Below, in pieces: positions 19,326-31,269 of a stretch of DNA of 64,000 nt. A program made the translations under genes and the position numbers. The stretch is from contig WBZZ01003799.1 of NCBI GenBank assembly GCA_019918135.1, positions 648,501-712,500 of the forward strand. The letters run 5' to 3'. The notes below the pieces were generated by a model. That model was not told the origin of the DNA. It made no database searches and was given only the letters and a program-made list of their open reading frames with translations. Position 1 is the stretch's first letter. Each line of letters begins with the position of its first letter. Source of the DNA: Paulinella micropora. Lineage: Eukaryota; Cercozoa; Imbricatea; Euglyphida; Paulinellidae.

Positions 19326-20200
19326 CCCTTGATGATGCGCATTATAATCTGCTTCGGAGAAGGTTGCTCAGCTGCAACAACCGCCTTCGGTTGTACCGCA
19401 GCAAGTTGGTCAGTGGCATGTCCCCTCGCTGCTTCTGTTGTCATGATGATGTCAATGAGTCCCTTGCGCACTTCTTATGGGATTGCCCCATGCATGAGGG
19501 GAGACGTAAGCAGCTGTTGCTGAGTATGCAGAGGCTCGGTGGCATGGCTGTGGGGGGTGCTGAGGGGGATGGAGGGAGTGAGGAGGGCGGTGAGGTCGTA
19601 GGCGGTGAGGTTGTGGTGGAGGATGTGTTGCTTGGGCGGGAGCGGGAGGGCTCTGTGCGGCAGGGTTGGGATGATATGTCGCCTGTGGATCAATCACGAT
19701 TGTTTTGTAAGCTTTTTCAGGGGAAGTCGCGCTTCCGCAGTAGGCTTGCTGCGTTGTTAGGGGTTACAGCGTTGCGTCCCCCTCCAAAGTTGGATGTGTT
19801 GTTTGGATCATATGTGTCTGAGTGTTGGTCTGCTAGGGAGGGTAAAAGGGAGGAGCTTGGGGTGGATGAGGGCGAGGAGGTGATTGACCTCACTGAGGTT
19901 CCATCAGCTTCTGTCCCACCCTCTCCCCCAAGTGACGTTGATGTTGCGCGGCGCGGCCGTCCGCGCAGAGTGGACGTCCTGGCTAGAGAGAGGGGTTCGG
20001 GAGCGCAGCGTAGTGTCTCCGAGTTCTTCTCTTCAGCTAACACCCTCGCATCTAGCTCTTCATGCACTTCACAGCCCCCATCTGCCCCTGCTGTTGCTGT
20101 TGCTGCTATGTCTGTTTGGTGTTCTGACAATGCGTTGGGATCGGCTGACCCCGGTGACCCAATGGAGGCACATGTCCAGGATCTGGATCTGATGCTATAG
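19307..20200 (+). CDS. LINE C-terminal part in shifted frame: CCHC finger, SIM-like and PIP-box motifs
   Basis: After a frame change near 19300 the coding continues with WVALDDAHYN and then a zinc finger, C-X2-C-X9-H-X4-C (19430-19486), of the zf-RVT type common at LINE C-termini. A Gly/Glu-rich stretch follows, then a helical part. EEVIDLTE (19874-19897) reads as a SUMO-interacting motif in an acidic setting. QRSVSEFF (20006-20029) fits the PIP-box consensus Q-x-x-h-x-x-aromatic-aromatic exactly. The C-terminus is Ser/Ala-rich. It has no ATG of its own near its start, so it was almost certainly joined to the main ORF. The shift is an inactivating indel, an assembly error or a programmed frameshift. 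Confidence 0.7.
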   Translation, partial: EFPRWVALDDAHYNLLRRRLLSCNNRLRLYRSKLVSGMSPRCFCCHDDVNESLAHFLWDCPMHEGRRKQLLLSMQRLGGMAVGGAEGDGGSEEGGEVVGGEVVVEDVLLGREREGSVRQGWDDMSPVDQSRLFCKLFQGKSRFRSRLAALLGVTALRPPPKLDVLFGSYVSECWSAREGKREELGVDEGEEVIDLTEVPSASVPPSPPSDVDVARRGRPRRVDVLARERGSGAQRSVSEFFSSANTLASSSSCTSQPPSAPAVAVAAMSVWCSDNALGSADPGDPMEAHVQDLDLML

Positions 20201-20212
20201 TCTGAGGAAGCC

Positions 20213-20302
<90 letters not shown>

Positions 20303-20567
20303 GGACACCGTGATAGCCCAGTGGTCAAGTTCTACCATCTGGGCCCTGTCGCCAGTTCGATTCCCGTCGGTGCCACCAGTATTTTCATTGAACATACCGA
20401 TCCGTCTGGACCAGTATTTTCATTGAACATACCGGCCCGTCTGGAAGTGTTGGAACTGCCCTTGCGGGGTGTCATTAGAGCTTATCGTCAATTCTTCGTA
20501 CTCCCCTCACGGGTGAGACGATGGAGGCGCATGTGCAGAAATGCATCAGCCATTGACAGAGAAGCAC
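20303..20567 (+). mobile_element. tRNA-derived SINE, copy 1
   Basis: The tRNA-like head holds an A box TAGCCCAGTGG (20314-20324) and a B box AGTTCGATTCC (20354-20364), 29 bp apart, and ends near GGTGCCACCA. The body contains two tandem pieces with TTTTCATTGAACATACCG, then the CTCACGGGTGAG palindrome, and ends GAGAAGCAC before (TTA)n. The acceptor and T stems are degenerate, so it is a SINE head and not a functional tRNA. Confidence 0.8.
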
Positions 20568-20624
<57 letters not shown>

Positions 20625-20634
20625 CATTATTTAT

Positions 20635-20902
20635 GGACACCGTGATAGCCAAGTGGTCAAGTTCTACCATCTGGGCCCTGTCGCCAGTTCGATTCCCGTC
20701 GGTGCCACCAGTATTTTCATTGAACATACCGGTCTATTTCTGGACCAATATTTTCATTGAACATACCGGCCCGTCTGGAAGTGTTGGAACTGCCCTTGCG
20801 GGGGTGTCATTAGAGCTTATCGTCAATTCTTCGTACTCCCCTCACGGGTAAGACGATGGAGGCGCATGTGCAGAAATGCATCAGCCATTGACAGAGAAGC
20901 AC
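20635..20902 (+). mobile_element. tRNA-derived SINE, copy 2
   Basis: Full-length and nearly identical to copy 1. It carries an extra GGTCTATTTCTGGACCA version of the duplicated internal piece, shared with the copy at 22649. Confidence 0.8.
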
Positions 20903-20954
20903 TATTATTATTATTATGATTATTATTATTATTAATATTATTATTATTATTATT

Positions 20955-21570
<616 letters not shown>

Positions 21571-21620
21571 ATTTTGTGTTGTTATTATAAGACATACAGT
21601 ATGTTGTTGTGTTGTTATTA

Positions 21621-21980
21621 TAAGACATACACCACGCGGGGTCAAAGCGGTATATACATTCCGAGATCTAGGGGTGATGACGGGTTTCGAGGCGTCCCAG
21701 ACACTTACCGCCAAACGTCCTCATGCGCTGGCAGACCGCATGAAATGTCTGCTACCCCCCTGGAGTACCTCCATTCGACTTATACCCAGTCTTGTGGAAC
21801 TCTCATAGGGAACATCAATCATTTGCAGTTGATTCCCTGCAAGGTATCCGACACGCCGGGCGGGTAGCTATTCAGGGATGGTTAGAGTCACTCTTCCCTC
21901 TCCAACATTCACTGTGTGACTGTTGGGTCGAGGGATGGAGGCTCATGGTCCTCGGACTCAGCCATGACAGATCAATACAA
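21621..21980 (+). mobile_element. Dispersed repeat D, copy 1
   Basis: A ~360-bp unit containing CGAGATCTAGGGGT, GCGCTGGCAGACCGCATGAA and CTCAGCCATGACAGATCAA, ending at a TTA array. It is about 80% identical by eye to 23308-23681. Its 3' terminus also appears alone at 13706-13726. Confidence 0.6.
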
Positions 21981-21981
21981 A

Positions 21982-22083
<102 letters not shown>

Positions 22084-22100
22084 CATTATTATTATTATTG

Positions 22101-22270
22101 GAGTACATAGGCCATCGGTCCTTTCCATGGGCTGATTGGTATAAAGCTCCTAGAGTAATGTTCTATGCCGTCACTTCCTTTATTCCACCGATTGGTGTGG
22201 AGACTTTCCTTATGAAATGGAGGACTGGATGCACATGGCCTTTTGGCTCAGCAATTGGCAGGAGATACAC
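22101..22270 (+). mobile_element. Short dispersed repeat B, copy 2
   Basis: Almost identical to 13841-14010. It follows dispersed repeat D plus TTA here, while at 13841 it follows the D 3' end plus TTA, so the D-B order is shared at both loci. Confidence 0.6.
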
Positions 22271-22316
<46 letters not shown>

Positions 22317-22321
22317 GTTTT

Positions 22322-22552
22322 GGACACCGTGATAGCCCAGTGGTCAAGTTCTACCATCTGGGCCCTGTCGCCAGTTCGATTCCCGTCGGTGCCACCAGTA
22401 TTTACATTGAACATACCGGTCCGTCTGGAAGTGTTGGAACTGCCCTTGCGGGGGTGTCATTAGAGCCTATCGTCAATTCTTCGTACTCCCCTCACGGGTG
22501 AGACGATGGAGGCGCATGTGCAGATTTGCATCAGCCATTCACAGAGAAGCAC
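22322..22552 (+). mobile_element. tRNA-derived SINE, copy 3 (short form)
   Basis: Has both pol III boxes but only one copy of the internal CATTGAACATACCGG piece, so it is about 35 bp shorter than the others. Confidence 0.8.
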
Positions 22553-22648
<96 letters not shown>

Positions 22649-22915
22649 GGACACCGTGATAGCCCAGTGGTCAAGTTCTACCATCTGGGCCCTGTCGCCA
22701 GTTCGATTCCCGTCGGTGCCACCAGTATTTTCATTGAACATACCGGTCTATTTCTGGACCAGTATTTTCATTGAACATACCGGCCCGTCTGGAAGTGTTG
22801 GAACTGCCCTTGCGGGGGTGTCATTAGAGCTTATCGTCAATTCTTCGTACTCCCCTCACGGGTGAGACGATGGAGGCGCATGTGCAGAAATGCATCAGCC
22901 ATTGACAGAGAGGCA
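22649..22915 (+). mobile_element. tRNA-derived SINE, copy 4
   Basis: Full-length, ending GAGAGGCAC before the longest TTA array. Together with copy 3 it forms a head-to-tail SINE pair, as do copies 1 and 2. Confidence 0.8.
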
Positions 22916-23146
<231 letters not shown>

Positions 23147-23217
23147 CGCCCTCTGGTCGTACCTTGCGGTTCCCGCTTCCCGGGCGCGGACCGCTTAACC
23201 ATAGGGCAAGAGCGATG

Positions 23218-23287
23218 TTGTTGGTTCCGAGGCTATGTGTTCCGTTGGTTCCGAGGCTATGTTGCGTTGGTTCCGAGGCTATGTCGT
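23218..23287 (+). repeat. Tandem ~25-bp repeat, 3 units
   Basis: Three units share TTGGTTCCGAGGCTATGT, with minor spacing changes. Confidence 0.7.
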
Positions 23288-23307
23288 TGCGTTGTTCTGG
23301 GTTTTGC

Positions 23308-23680
23308 ATAAGACATATACACTACGTGGGATCAAATGCTTATTTACATTCCGCGATCTAGGGGTTGTGACGGGTTTTGAGGCGTCCCGGATACTTTCCA
23401 CAAAACGTCCTCATGCGCTGGCAGACCGCATGAAATGTCTGCTAGGCCTGTGAGTACCTCCATGCGGGCCCTACCAAGTCTCGTGAAGCTCTCATGCGGG
23501 GAAGATAAATCATTTGTAGTTGATTTCCTGCAAGGTACCCGACACTGTGCGGGTACTAGGGACTTCCTTTTGGGGCCTTCTATGCAGGATGGTAAGAGTT
23601 ATTCTTCCCTCCCCGACATACTCACTGTAGTCCCTGTTGGGTGAGGAGGAGGCGCATGGCCCTCGGGCTCAGCCTTGACA

Positions 23681-23681
<1 letters not shown>
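23308..23681 (+). mobile_element. Dispersed repeat D, copy 2
   Basis: More diverged copy of 21621-21980. It ends in a CT array (23684-23712) instead of TTA. Confidence 0.6.
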
Positions 23682-23683
<2 letters not shown>

Positions 23684-23723
<40 letters not shown>

Positions 23724-23978
23724 AAACTCTCTACACATTATGTCCTCCTTTCTTCTTCTTCTTCTTCTTCTTCTTCTTCTTCTTCTTCTTCTTCTTCTTC
23801 TTTCTTCCCCTTCATATATATATATACGTATATATATAATATCCTCTTTCTTTCTTCTTCTTCTTCTTCTTCTTCTTCTTCTTCTTTCTTCCCCTTCCTC
23901 TCCTGCTCCTGCTCCTACTCCTCTTTTTTCTTCTATTACTATTTTGTTATTATACTTTTTCCTCCTATCTATCTATCC

Positions 23979-24019
<41 letters not shown>

Positions 24020-24685
24020 GTCTGCACTCGAAAGAGTTGCGAGACATCACCTCCATCCCATTTGGGACCTGCTAAAGATTAGATGGGAAGCGCTATACTG
24101 TGATTGGTCAGTGCGCCCTTAACCTGATACGCATGACGCTGGAAAGACAGCTGACATACCCGAAACAGACGGATAGACCTATCGGGAAAGACCGTAGTAC
24201 CCCGGACTGTGCTGTGCATGGTTCGGGGCCACAGGGGTTTTTGACTGCCTTGGTTCAGCGGGGTCTTTGCAGAGCTACGGCCTGTAATTTTGCCTCTGAA
24301 TCTGTGCATGCTTCGGTTATCAGTCACGCCTGACATTATGAGGAGCCCGGAATACACCACAGTGCCCTCGTCAGTTTTAAAAGCCGTGTATTTATGGACC
24401 CCTGTAAAGATTACTCTGTGTGTGGGGAGCGTGGGGTATAGCTACCTGTGTCTGCCTGTTTGCATGTCTTCCCAAGGATCCTTGCGCGTTTCGGCTCAAC
24501 GCTTTGCTTGCCGTCTGCCTGTCGTCGTCGGCGCTGTGGCGACTCGGCTCATGAATCGATTGGATCACATGCACTCCGGTGGGGCAGGTAGCCCCTCTCA
24601 CTCTTCCCATACATCTCTTGCGTCATTCACAAATGCTGACATTGAAGAGAGAGTTTTCTTTTCTGCTTCGAAAGAGTTGCGAGAC

Positions 24686-24742
<57 letters not shown>

Positions 24743-24792
24743 ATCATACGATGCCTACGGCCACTCACTATGCGACGCTCCTAGGTTAAACA

Positions 24793-24845
<53 letters not shown>

Positions 24846-25300
24846 CACCTATCTTCTCTGATGGTTCCTGCTCCGTGACAGAAATGGAAGCTTGGGGTGG
24901 GGGGGGGGGGGTTCAAATCCTACGCCATGCGTACGAATTAAACACTATCCATCTTCTCCGGAGGATGCTCCAGCCACCTGTCCAAACAGTTGACCTTGGA
25001 GTTCAGGCAGCATTCTATTAGAACCCCCCAAGAATATTTGCCGACTCTTGCCAGTTACTTACCCCTTTCCATGGGTTGCTGTGGTGAGAGTCTCGAGCTC
25101 ACCTGAGTAGGCACTCACTCGCACTGGGTTGCGTGGGAGAGGTACATGCCAGCAGGCCAAGGCATGGCCACAATGGCTGTGCGAAGCTAAAAGATCTATC
25201 TGGATAGATAGATATCTATCACTCCGTCTACCTTGTTAGCAGCTTCTTTTCTGACATTAGTCGATATCTAATCGATCTATCTGTAATAATATCTATATAT
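23684..25300. repeat. CT, TTC and TATC arrays with short unique spacers
   Basis: CT at 23684-23712; TTC at ~23752-23802 and 23856-23888; TATC at ~23966-24010, 24687-24741 and 24794-24846; and a G run near 24897. A GAAAGAGTTGCGAGACATC segment precedes the repeats at both ~24030 and ~24668. No gene was recognised between them. Confidence 0.8.
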
Positions 25301-25541
25301 CTTCTTTCTCTCCGTTCAATCGCGCCTCCTTCCCACTTCCAAACTCAACTTAGTTTTCTTGGTTGGTATCGTTGTGGTCTCTATTGTGCCGGTTTGGCTG
25401 CCTCATGCCCCATGCCTACTGCTCTTTACTGAAGACTACCGCGGTTATCACCCTCCATTTGTGTACACATTGATATAGGCAAGGCAGCGGAGGTCCCGTG
25501 GAAGTCTGACGCGACTGCCACCAAGTATATACAAAGAGCTG

Positions 25542-27106
25542 GTGGCGACCCCAGTGCAGCGCGTTACCTTCAAGCGGGCGCTGCCTGAGGACGGTCGCAG
25601 CGAGATGGAGGAGTTGCACGTCTTCAAGCTGGAATCCACGCTGCAGAACGACGAGCAGAGGACGTCCTCGGTCATGGTGGTGCCTCCACACACCCGTGGT
25701 GCCTGGCAGGCGATTATCGAGGCCTTCGAGCCTGGCCGCAGTTCACAGCACTTCCTCATCATCAGCTCGCCGGGCATCGGCAAGTCGCGGACTATCAACT
25801 ACGCGATTCGGGAAATCATCCACGAGCGGCGCCAACACAGCAGTCAACCTCTACCCACGATCGTCTTCGAGCACCGGAAAGATGCGGTTGTCTGGAAGTT
25901 TGCCCCCCGGGATGCCAGCAACCACGCCAGCGATTATGAGGCCTGCTCGGTGTCAGTAGCAGATTTTGCTGCATTTAGGGAGCAAGCTCTGCGTGACAGG
26001 GACAACGTCTACATCGTGGACTCTGGGCAGGCGCAGGGATCCACGATGCCAGCTTTGCTGCCAGCCAAGACAGTATTCGTTTGCTCGCCCGATGATCGTC
26101 ACTTCAGCGAATGGCGCAAGCACACCCAAGCTACCGTCTACATAGTACCTTTGTGGACGTGCGAAGCGATGGAAGCCGCGCAGCCGTTCCTGTTCCCTGA
26201 CGTGGACTTGCCCACGTTGAGAGAGCGAGTAGCAGTGGTGGGCCCATACCCTCGTCGAGTTGTTTCCCAGCCTGAATTCGGTGATTTCAAGATAGGTATT
26301 GACAGAGCGATGACAAGCAAGGCGAGTGCGATATCTGGCGTGCTCGTGCATGGCGCTGGCATGGTGGACGCGGACGACAGCGAGAAGAAGCCCCTGAGCG
26401 CCGTGTTCGGCTTCGACGTGGTGCCAGGCTCCAACTACACCAAACGTACCATCCGATTTGTGTCTGACTACGCACGGTCCAGGATTGAGCTGACGACTTT
26501 TAAGAGAATCTACAACGCTATCGTCAGTAGCACCGACCCTGAACGGAATAGCGAGTTGGGTAGGATCTTCGAGATATTGGTGTTCAAGCTGCTGCATGCC
26601 GGCTGGAACATCAGCATGACCGTCCTCAGCAAGCACTCTCAGCTAGGCAAAGTGGTCACACACTCAGTCAAGCCCGGGTCTGGCCAGCTGGAGTGGATTG
26701 CAGCAGGGCAGGGCTTGAGGGCTCGGGTTTACAGCAAATGAAAGCGATGCCTTTGGTCGAAGATGGCGGCAGCGAGCCCATCTTCTTTGGCTCCAACTTC
26801 CCCGTCATCGACGCGGCCGATGCGCGGAACCACGGGTACAGTGTGACTGTCGCGCAGACCAAGCAAATCGAAATCAGTACCCTTAAGAGTCTCCGTCAAG
26901 CCTTGGACTTAAGAGAGCAGCAGCTACTCCACCTAGTGTTCCTAGTGCCGGAGGGCTACAAGCCGCCGAGACTTTCGCCCGAGGAACTGTACAACCTTCC
27001 AGACGTCAGATTCTACGTGGCTGAGGTTCCAAGTCCTCTGGTCCAGGCAAAGCAGTGGGAGGCAGTCTTCGTGACTCGCCCGATCCTGGCGAGGAGAGAC
27101 ACGTAA
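25542..27106 (+). pseudogene. Crinkler/RHS-type NTPase with REase-like C-terminus, frame changed
   Basis: The first frame (to TGA at 26739-26741) carries a P-loop SSPGIGKS (residues 75-82 counting from 25542), a Walker-B-like NVYIVD (155-160) and VFVCSPDD. It ends with ELGRIFEILVFKLLHAGW, which opens a restriction-endonuclease fold. The coding then continues in another frame to 27106 with NFPVIDAADARNHGYSVTVA, the Asp-containing core strand of that fold. This arrangement matches the CR-RHS family of eukaryotic NTPase-nuclease proteins, linked to transposons and effectors. The 5' end is unresolved: no ATG starts the frame (the first in-frame one is at 25605), so an upstream exon or a truncation is likely. 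The junction near 26700 is a frameshift or an unrecognised intron. The Gln/Glu usually paired with the core Asp is not obvious. High GC sets it off from the AT-rich right flank. Confidence 0.65.
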
Positions 27107-28129
27107 GCAGCATTCCCAACGGCCGAACGTCCTGTAATGGAATTGCTACTACCTCTTGCCAGCGTTCGAGCAGACGTTGTCGCTTCCGTGTTCAGTGGGG
27201 GCTTGAAACATTCGGAGCTTGAACTCTTCCGACCTTCTCTCTAATGTTTGGGCTCGATCAAACGTGTAAATTCTTTTCGGAAAGTATGAGAGTTGAAATT
27301 GCACAATGATACTATCGTTTCGAATGTCAGAGGAGATTATTGCTTGACAATTCCTCTCAAGCACTGGCAGTGATTTATCACTGTTCTTTTCTTTTTCTGG
27401 AGCTTTTCGTTTAAAAACCAGGTCAACTTTGGTGTCTCACCGCAGTCAGGATCACTTTGCGTAGCTAGCGTAGCAAAGTCGAGCCGTGTGGCGGCTAGCT
27501 GCCCTGGCTGCCTCATTGCGCGAGGTCCCGCAGTCCCCGCGCGGGTTAAGGGGCTGCACCGGTGCCGCCGCTACTACCAGTGCCGCCCCAGATCTAGGAT
27601 GCCATCGCACAGGAATCATGGCTTCAAGTTGGCAGGCTTTCTGAATTTTTTCCCGCAAGCTACCTGAAGTAAATTTTTTTCTTAATATTTTGACGTGGAG
27701 TCAACACTGATCATGGTGTGAACGAAGTATTGAGTATTGATATGTGATTTTGTTCTGCGAATGCAGGTATAAAGTGGTTGCCAGTGACTTGCGTCTTGAA
27801 TAAATTCTGCAAGCCGGCTAGCGACCGTCAAGGATCTGACTGCAGGCCGGTCGGGATGTAATCAGTCCACCCAACAAGCGCTGACATGCATGGAGGCGCG
27901 CCGCCGCACCGCGCTATGGCATTTTGATATGAATAAATATTCATAATTTTGCATTTATCCTATGTGTTTGTCTTTTTTTTTTTTTAACAAGAGAATATTG
28001 AGACACTAGACCTACTTCACCGAACTGCTAAAAGTATACACATGTAAATAAGGTGTGTAATCTCTTTTCTCTCTCTCTCTATATATATATAAACTCTCTG
28101 TTAAATTGATAGTAATATGTGTGTACTAG
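27107..28129. other. No gene recognised
   Basis: Composition falls from GC-moderate to AT-rich. Possible polyadenylation signals (AATAAA-like) lie near 27800 and 27930, and a T-run and short CT/TA repeats near 28070. No convincing frame. Confidence 0.4.
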
Positions 28130-28630
28130 CTAATTGTTCTTCACTCTGTTAGGCTGCATTGTAGATTTATTGACAAGAGTATATTGAACCATTACCTATT
28201 ACACCTATATTGAACCTTTACTTATACCTAATACTATCAAAGTAACGGAGAGTTAATAGAGAGAGAGAGAGAGATTACACAGTTTGTTCAGGTGGGTATT
28301 AATAACATTGTAGGCATCACCCACCTGATAGCATGTAAAAAGTACACTTTTTTAGTATTGTTTGTCCGGATTGGACTTAATGCAATTTTAATGCTGGTCT
28401 GTTGCCGCTTTCTTTTTCGGCTTCATTAAGATAATATATTGCTGTTTACATTCAAGACCAAAAAAAAAAGTTTTTTAGTTTTGAGCTCATATGTAGTTAT
28501 TAAATTATTATTAATAGCTCCTTATCAAAATGCTAATAAAGTTTTGTCTTATATTTTTCAAAAGTTGTGAAATTATAATATTTCAATATTGAACTTCAAT
28601 GTCACTGTGACTTGCAAAAGGATTTTATTA
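28130..28630 (+). repeat. ~0.5-kb direct repeat, copy 1
   Basis: Runs from CTAATTGTTCTTCACTCTG to GGATTTTATTA and recurs at 30781-31254 with small indels. It contains a 9-bp-stem hairpin (CAGGTGGGT / ACCCACCTG, 28289-28327) and a GA repeat of variable length. Confidence 0.85.
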
Positions 28631-30780
28631 AATATATGAAATTTAGCGGTGCAAGACGTTCAAAACTTACCTCAAACATCAACCTCAAAATTTCATGTTC
28701 AAGCCGGCCCCAGCATTTTTGAGCGTGAAGTTTCACGTGACGATTGCGGCCAGGCTAGGAAATTCTACTGTGTTTTTCAAGTTGCTCGAGCTGGGCCCGG
28801 GAAATAACACTGGAAAAATAGTGTCAGAGGCCCTGATCCTAAACATCTAACTGAGTTTCTGATGTGTAAGGAACCGTGACACAATGAATGAAGAACTTGC
28901 ATATGTCGTCCCGATGCTGTTAGTAGTGAGGAAAAGATTTTGAAATAAGTAAGCTAATTGGTGCTGTGAAACTTGTGCGTTTTGTTAAAGAATTATGATA
29001 TTAATATTATGGAATACAAATCTAATATCTTGATTTCACAACCTTGTGAAAGCACATGTTCAAGTTGATTTTTGACTCGGACATAAGCAGAAACAGTGCA
29101 AACTTTAGTAAAATATATTAAGATTTATTGAACTTGAAAAGCATTTGTATTTTTTATATGTGTTCCATAGAATGATTAATTATCTATTAAATTTACTATT
29201 TGAGAACTATTTAAACAAACTCAATCTCTACTTTTCAGTTCCTCCGCTCATCCACTTCTTTTTGACATTTCGTTCGCTAAAATTCCCCTGCAGATTTTGC
29301 GGTGCTTGGCCTGGACCGGCCAAACTAGTAAGACCATGCTTGCCAAAGTAGTTTGAAATCTTAAACAATGGAGAACTCTCTCCACATAGCGTTCTGTGCA
29401 TATTGATTATTAAATATGTTTCGATAATCACTCTTTCAATACCGTTCATAAATTTTTATCCGGTTTCTTGCCTTCCTCGCTACAAAAAATGCTAGCAAAA
29501 TACCTTCAATTTTCACTCTGACAAAAATGAAAAAATGAATCTTGTCTCCAAATGAGCAGAAACAAATCTAGAAAGTACCTGATTCGATTACCATGATTGC
29601 ATTTCGTATTTCCTCCAGACGGTTTGTGGCGAGAAAGCCTAGAGGCTGAGAAAACTTACATCATATATAGTAACGAATTCAGTCAATAAAATATGCCCGG
29701 GATTGTTGTTCAGAATGCCATGCACAATGCTTTCAGCCTGCTTAGAACTTGAATGCTTCCACGGTCGTATACTGATGCATTCTAAACGTGTGTAAGAGGG
29801 ATTTTGTTAATATTTGCTGTAAGGCCCAAAATCTCAAAATGAGTGTTTCAGCTTTTTTGCATCTCGAATGCGCTGGACTCAAACCCCTGCTCATTTTTTT
29901 GTAGTGCCTTCTCTTCCAATTTTTTGTGTTCAACCACGTATCTGTGACCTGTAGATACATTTCCATTCATAAAATAGATGGAGGAGCATCGTTTTCGAAA
30001 TGTACAGGGGAATGAGTCCACTGAGGTCTGTCTGAACCAAAAACGAAATTTTCGATTTCATAGATTCCATCGTTTTCAACAACAGTAAAAATTTTCACAC
30101 AAGTAGGATGATAAAGTAACATATTTGAGCTAATTTCCAGCCTTGTAGCACTTACTTTGTAAATGAAACATCGATTTTTCTCATTTTCACACCTCTCTCA
30201 GGGACCGGATTTCAATTGCATGGTGCTCAGTCAGTTCACATTTTGGCAAAAAGTGGTTTGGTACAGATGCTTATTGAGACATAGTGTGTCGAATTCTCAA
30301 CTGGCTTCATAAGAAAATAAGGGTGACGATAGAACGAGAAGCGAATTGAAGACCCTTCCCATTTACTTTTTCCCCATGACAAATTCCTTTTTTCCCCCAA
30401 AATTGCCCAAAGTCCCACCGATATTTTGGGAACAAAAATGGTGGGACGCATCGCGTTTGCTATACGAGAATCATCAACAAACCATGTTGTCCTAGTTAAA
30501 TATCATACTTCTGAGGAGTGCACACCATACGTTTGAAAGCAATAACGAATAATAAACATCAAAAAAATCATGTCTGAAAATTCTTTAAAATTTGAAATTT
30601 AATTTTTTTAATTAATTTTTTTTTATTTTATTTTACTAAGCACTCCGGCTGATTTAGATCTTTCAAACAAAGAAAAAGTACAAAAAAATATTCAAAACTC
30701 ATTACGTGATGCGTCCCACCGCACTAAATCCACCCAATTTACATATATATGAACCAACTTAACTTATGATACCGTAGTAA
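28631..30780. other. AT-rich interval between the direct repeats, no gene recognised
   Basis: 2.15 kb with many stops in all frames. No retroelement motifs were seen. Confidence 0.4.
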
Positions 30781-31254
30781 CTAATTGTTCTTCACTCTGT
30801 TAGGCTGCATTGTAGATTCATTGACAAGAGTATATTGAACCATTACCTATTACACCTATATTGAACCATTACTTATACCTAATACTATCAAAGTAAGGGA
30901 GAGTTAATAGAGAGAGAGAGATTACACAGTTTGTTCAGGTGGGTATTAATAACATTGTAGGCATCACCCACCTGATAGCATGTAAAAATTACACTTTTCC
31001 AGTATTGTTTGTCCGGATTGGACTTAATGCAATTTTAATGCTGGTCTGTTGCCGCTTTCTTTTTCGGCTTCATTAAGATAATGACCACACAAAAAAAGTT
31101 TTTAAGTTTTGAGCTCATATGTAGTTATTAATATTAATAGCTCCTTATCAAAATGCTAATAAAGTTTTGTCTTATATTTTTTCAAAAGTTGTGAAATTAT
31201 AATATTTCAATATTGAACTTCAATGTCACTGTGACTTGCAAAAGGATTTTATTA
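30781..31254 (+). repeat. ~0.5-kb direct repeat, copy 2
   Basis: Same orientation as 28130-28630, with a shorter GA tract and loss of a ~20-bp segment near 31081. Confidence 0.85.
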
Positions 31255-31269
31255 TTACGGGCGACATTC

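Larger units (their letters stand above)
15405..20302 (+). mobile_element. APE-type non-LTR retrotransposon (LINE), nearly intact
   Basis: A single coding block runs from ATG 15405 to TAG 20200 with one frame change near 19300. It is followed by a 3' end (GAGGAAGCC) and a ~90-bp (TTA)n tail. GC-rich composition sets it off from its surroundings. The domain order is RRM-like region, NLS, APE endonuclease, RT and CCHC. The (TTA)n tail is not poly(A), so the RT would recognise a simple-repeat 3' end. Target-site duplications could not be defined because both flanks are repeats. Confidence 0.85.
20210..20954. repeat. TTA arrays around the first two SINE copies
   Basis: Arrays at ~20210-20302 (LINE tail), 20568-20634 and 20903-20954 (interrupted). 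Confidence 0.9.

Noticed and set aside
20303..20376. Functional tRNA gene
   Set aside because: A and B boxes are good, but the acceptor and T stems do not pair properly, and four copies with SINE bodies show it is a SINE head.
28130..31254. LTR retrotransposon with 0.5-kb LTRs
   Set aside because: No TG...CA ends, primer-binding site or coding domains were found, so only a direct repeat is annotated.
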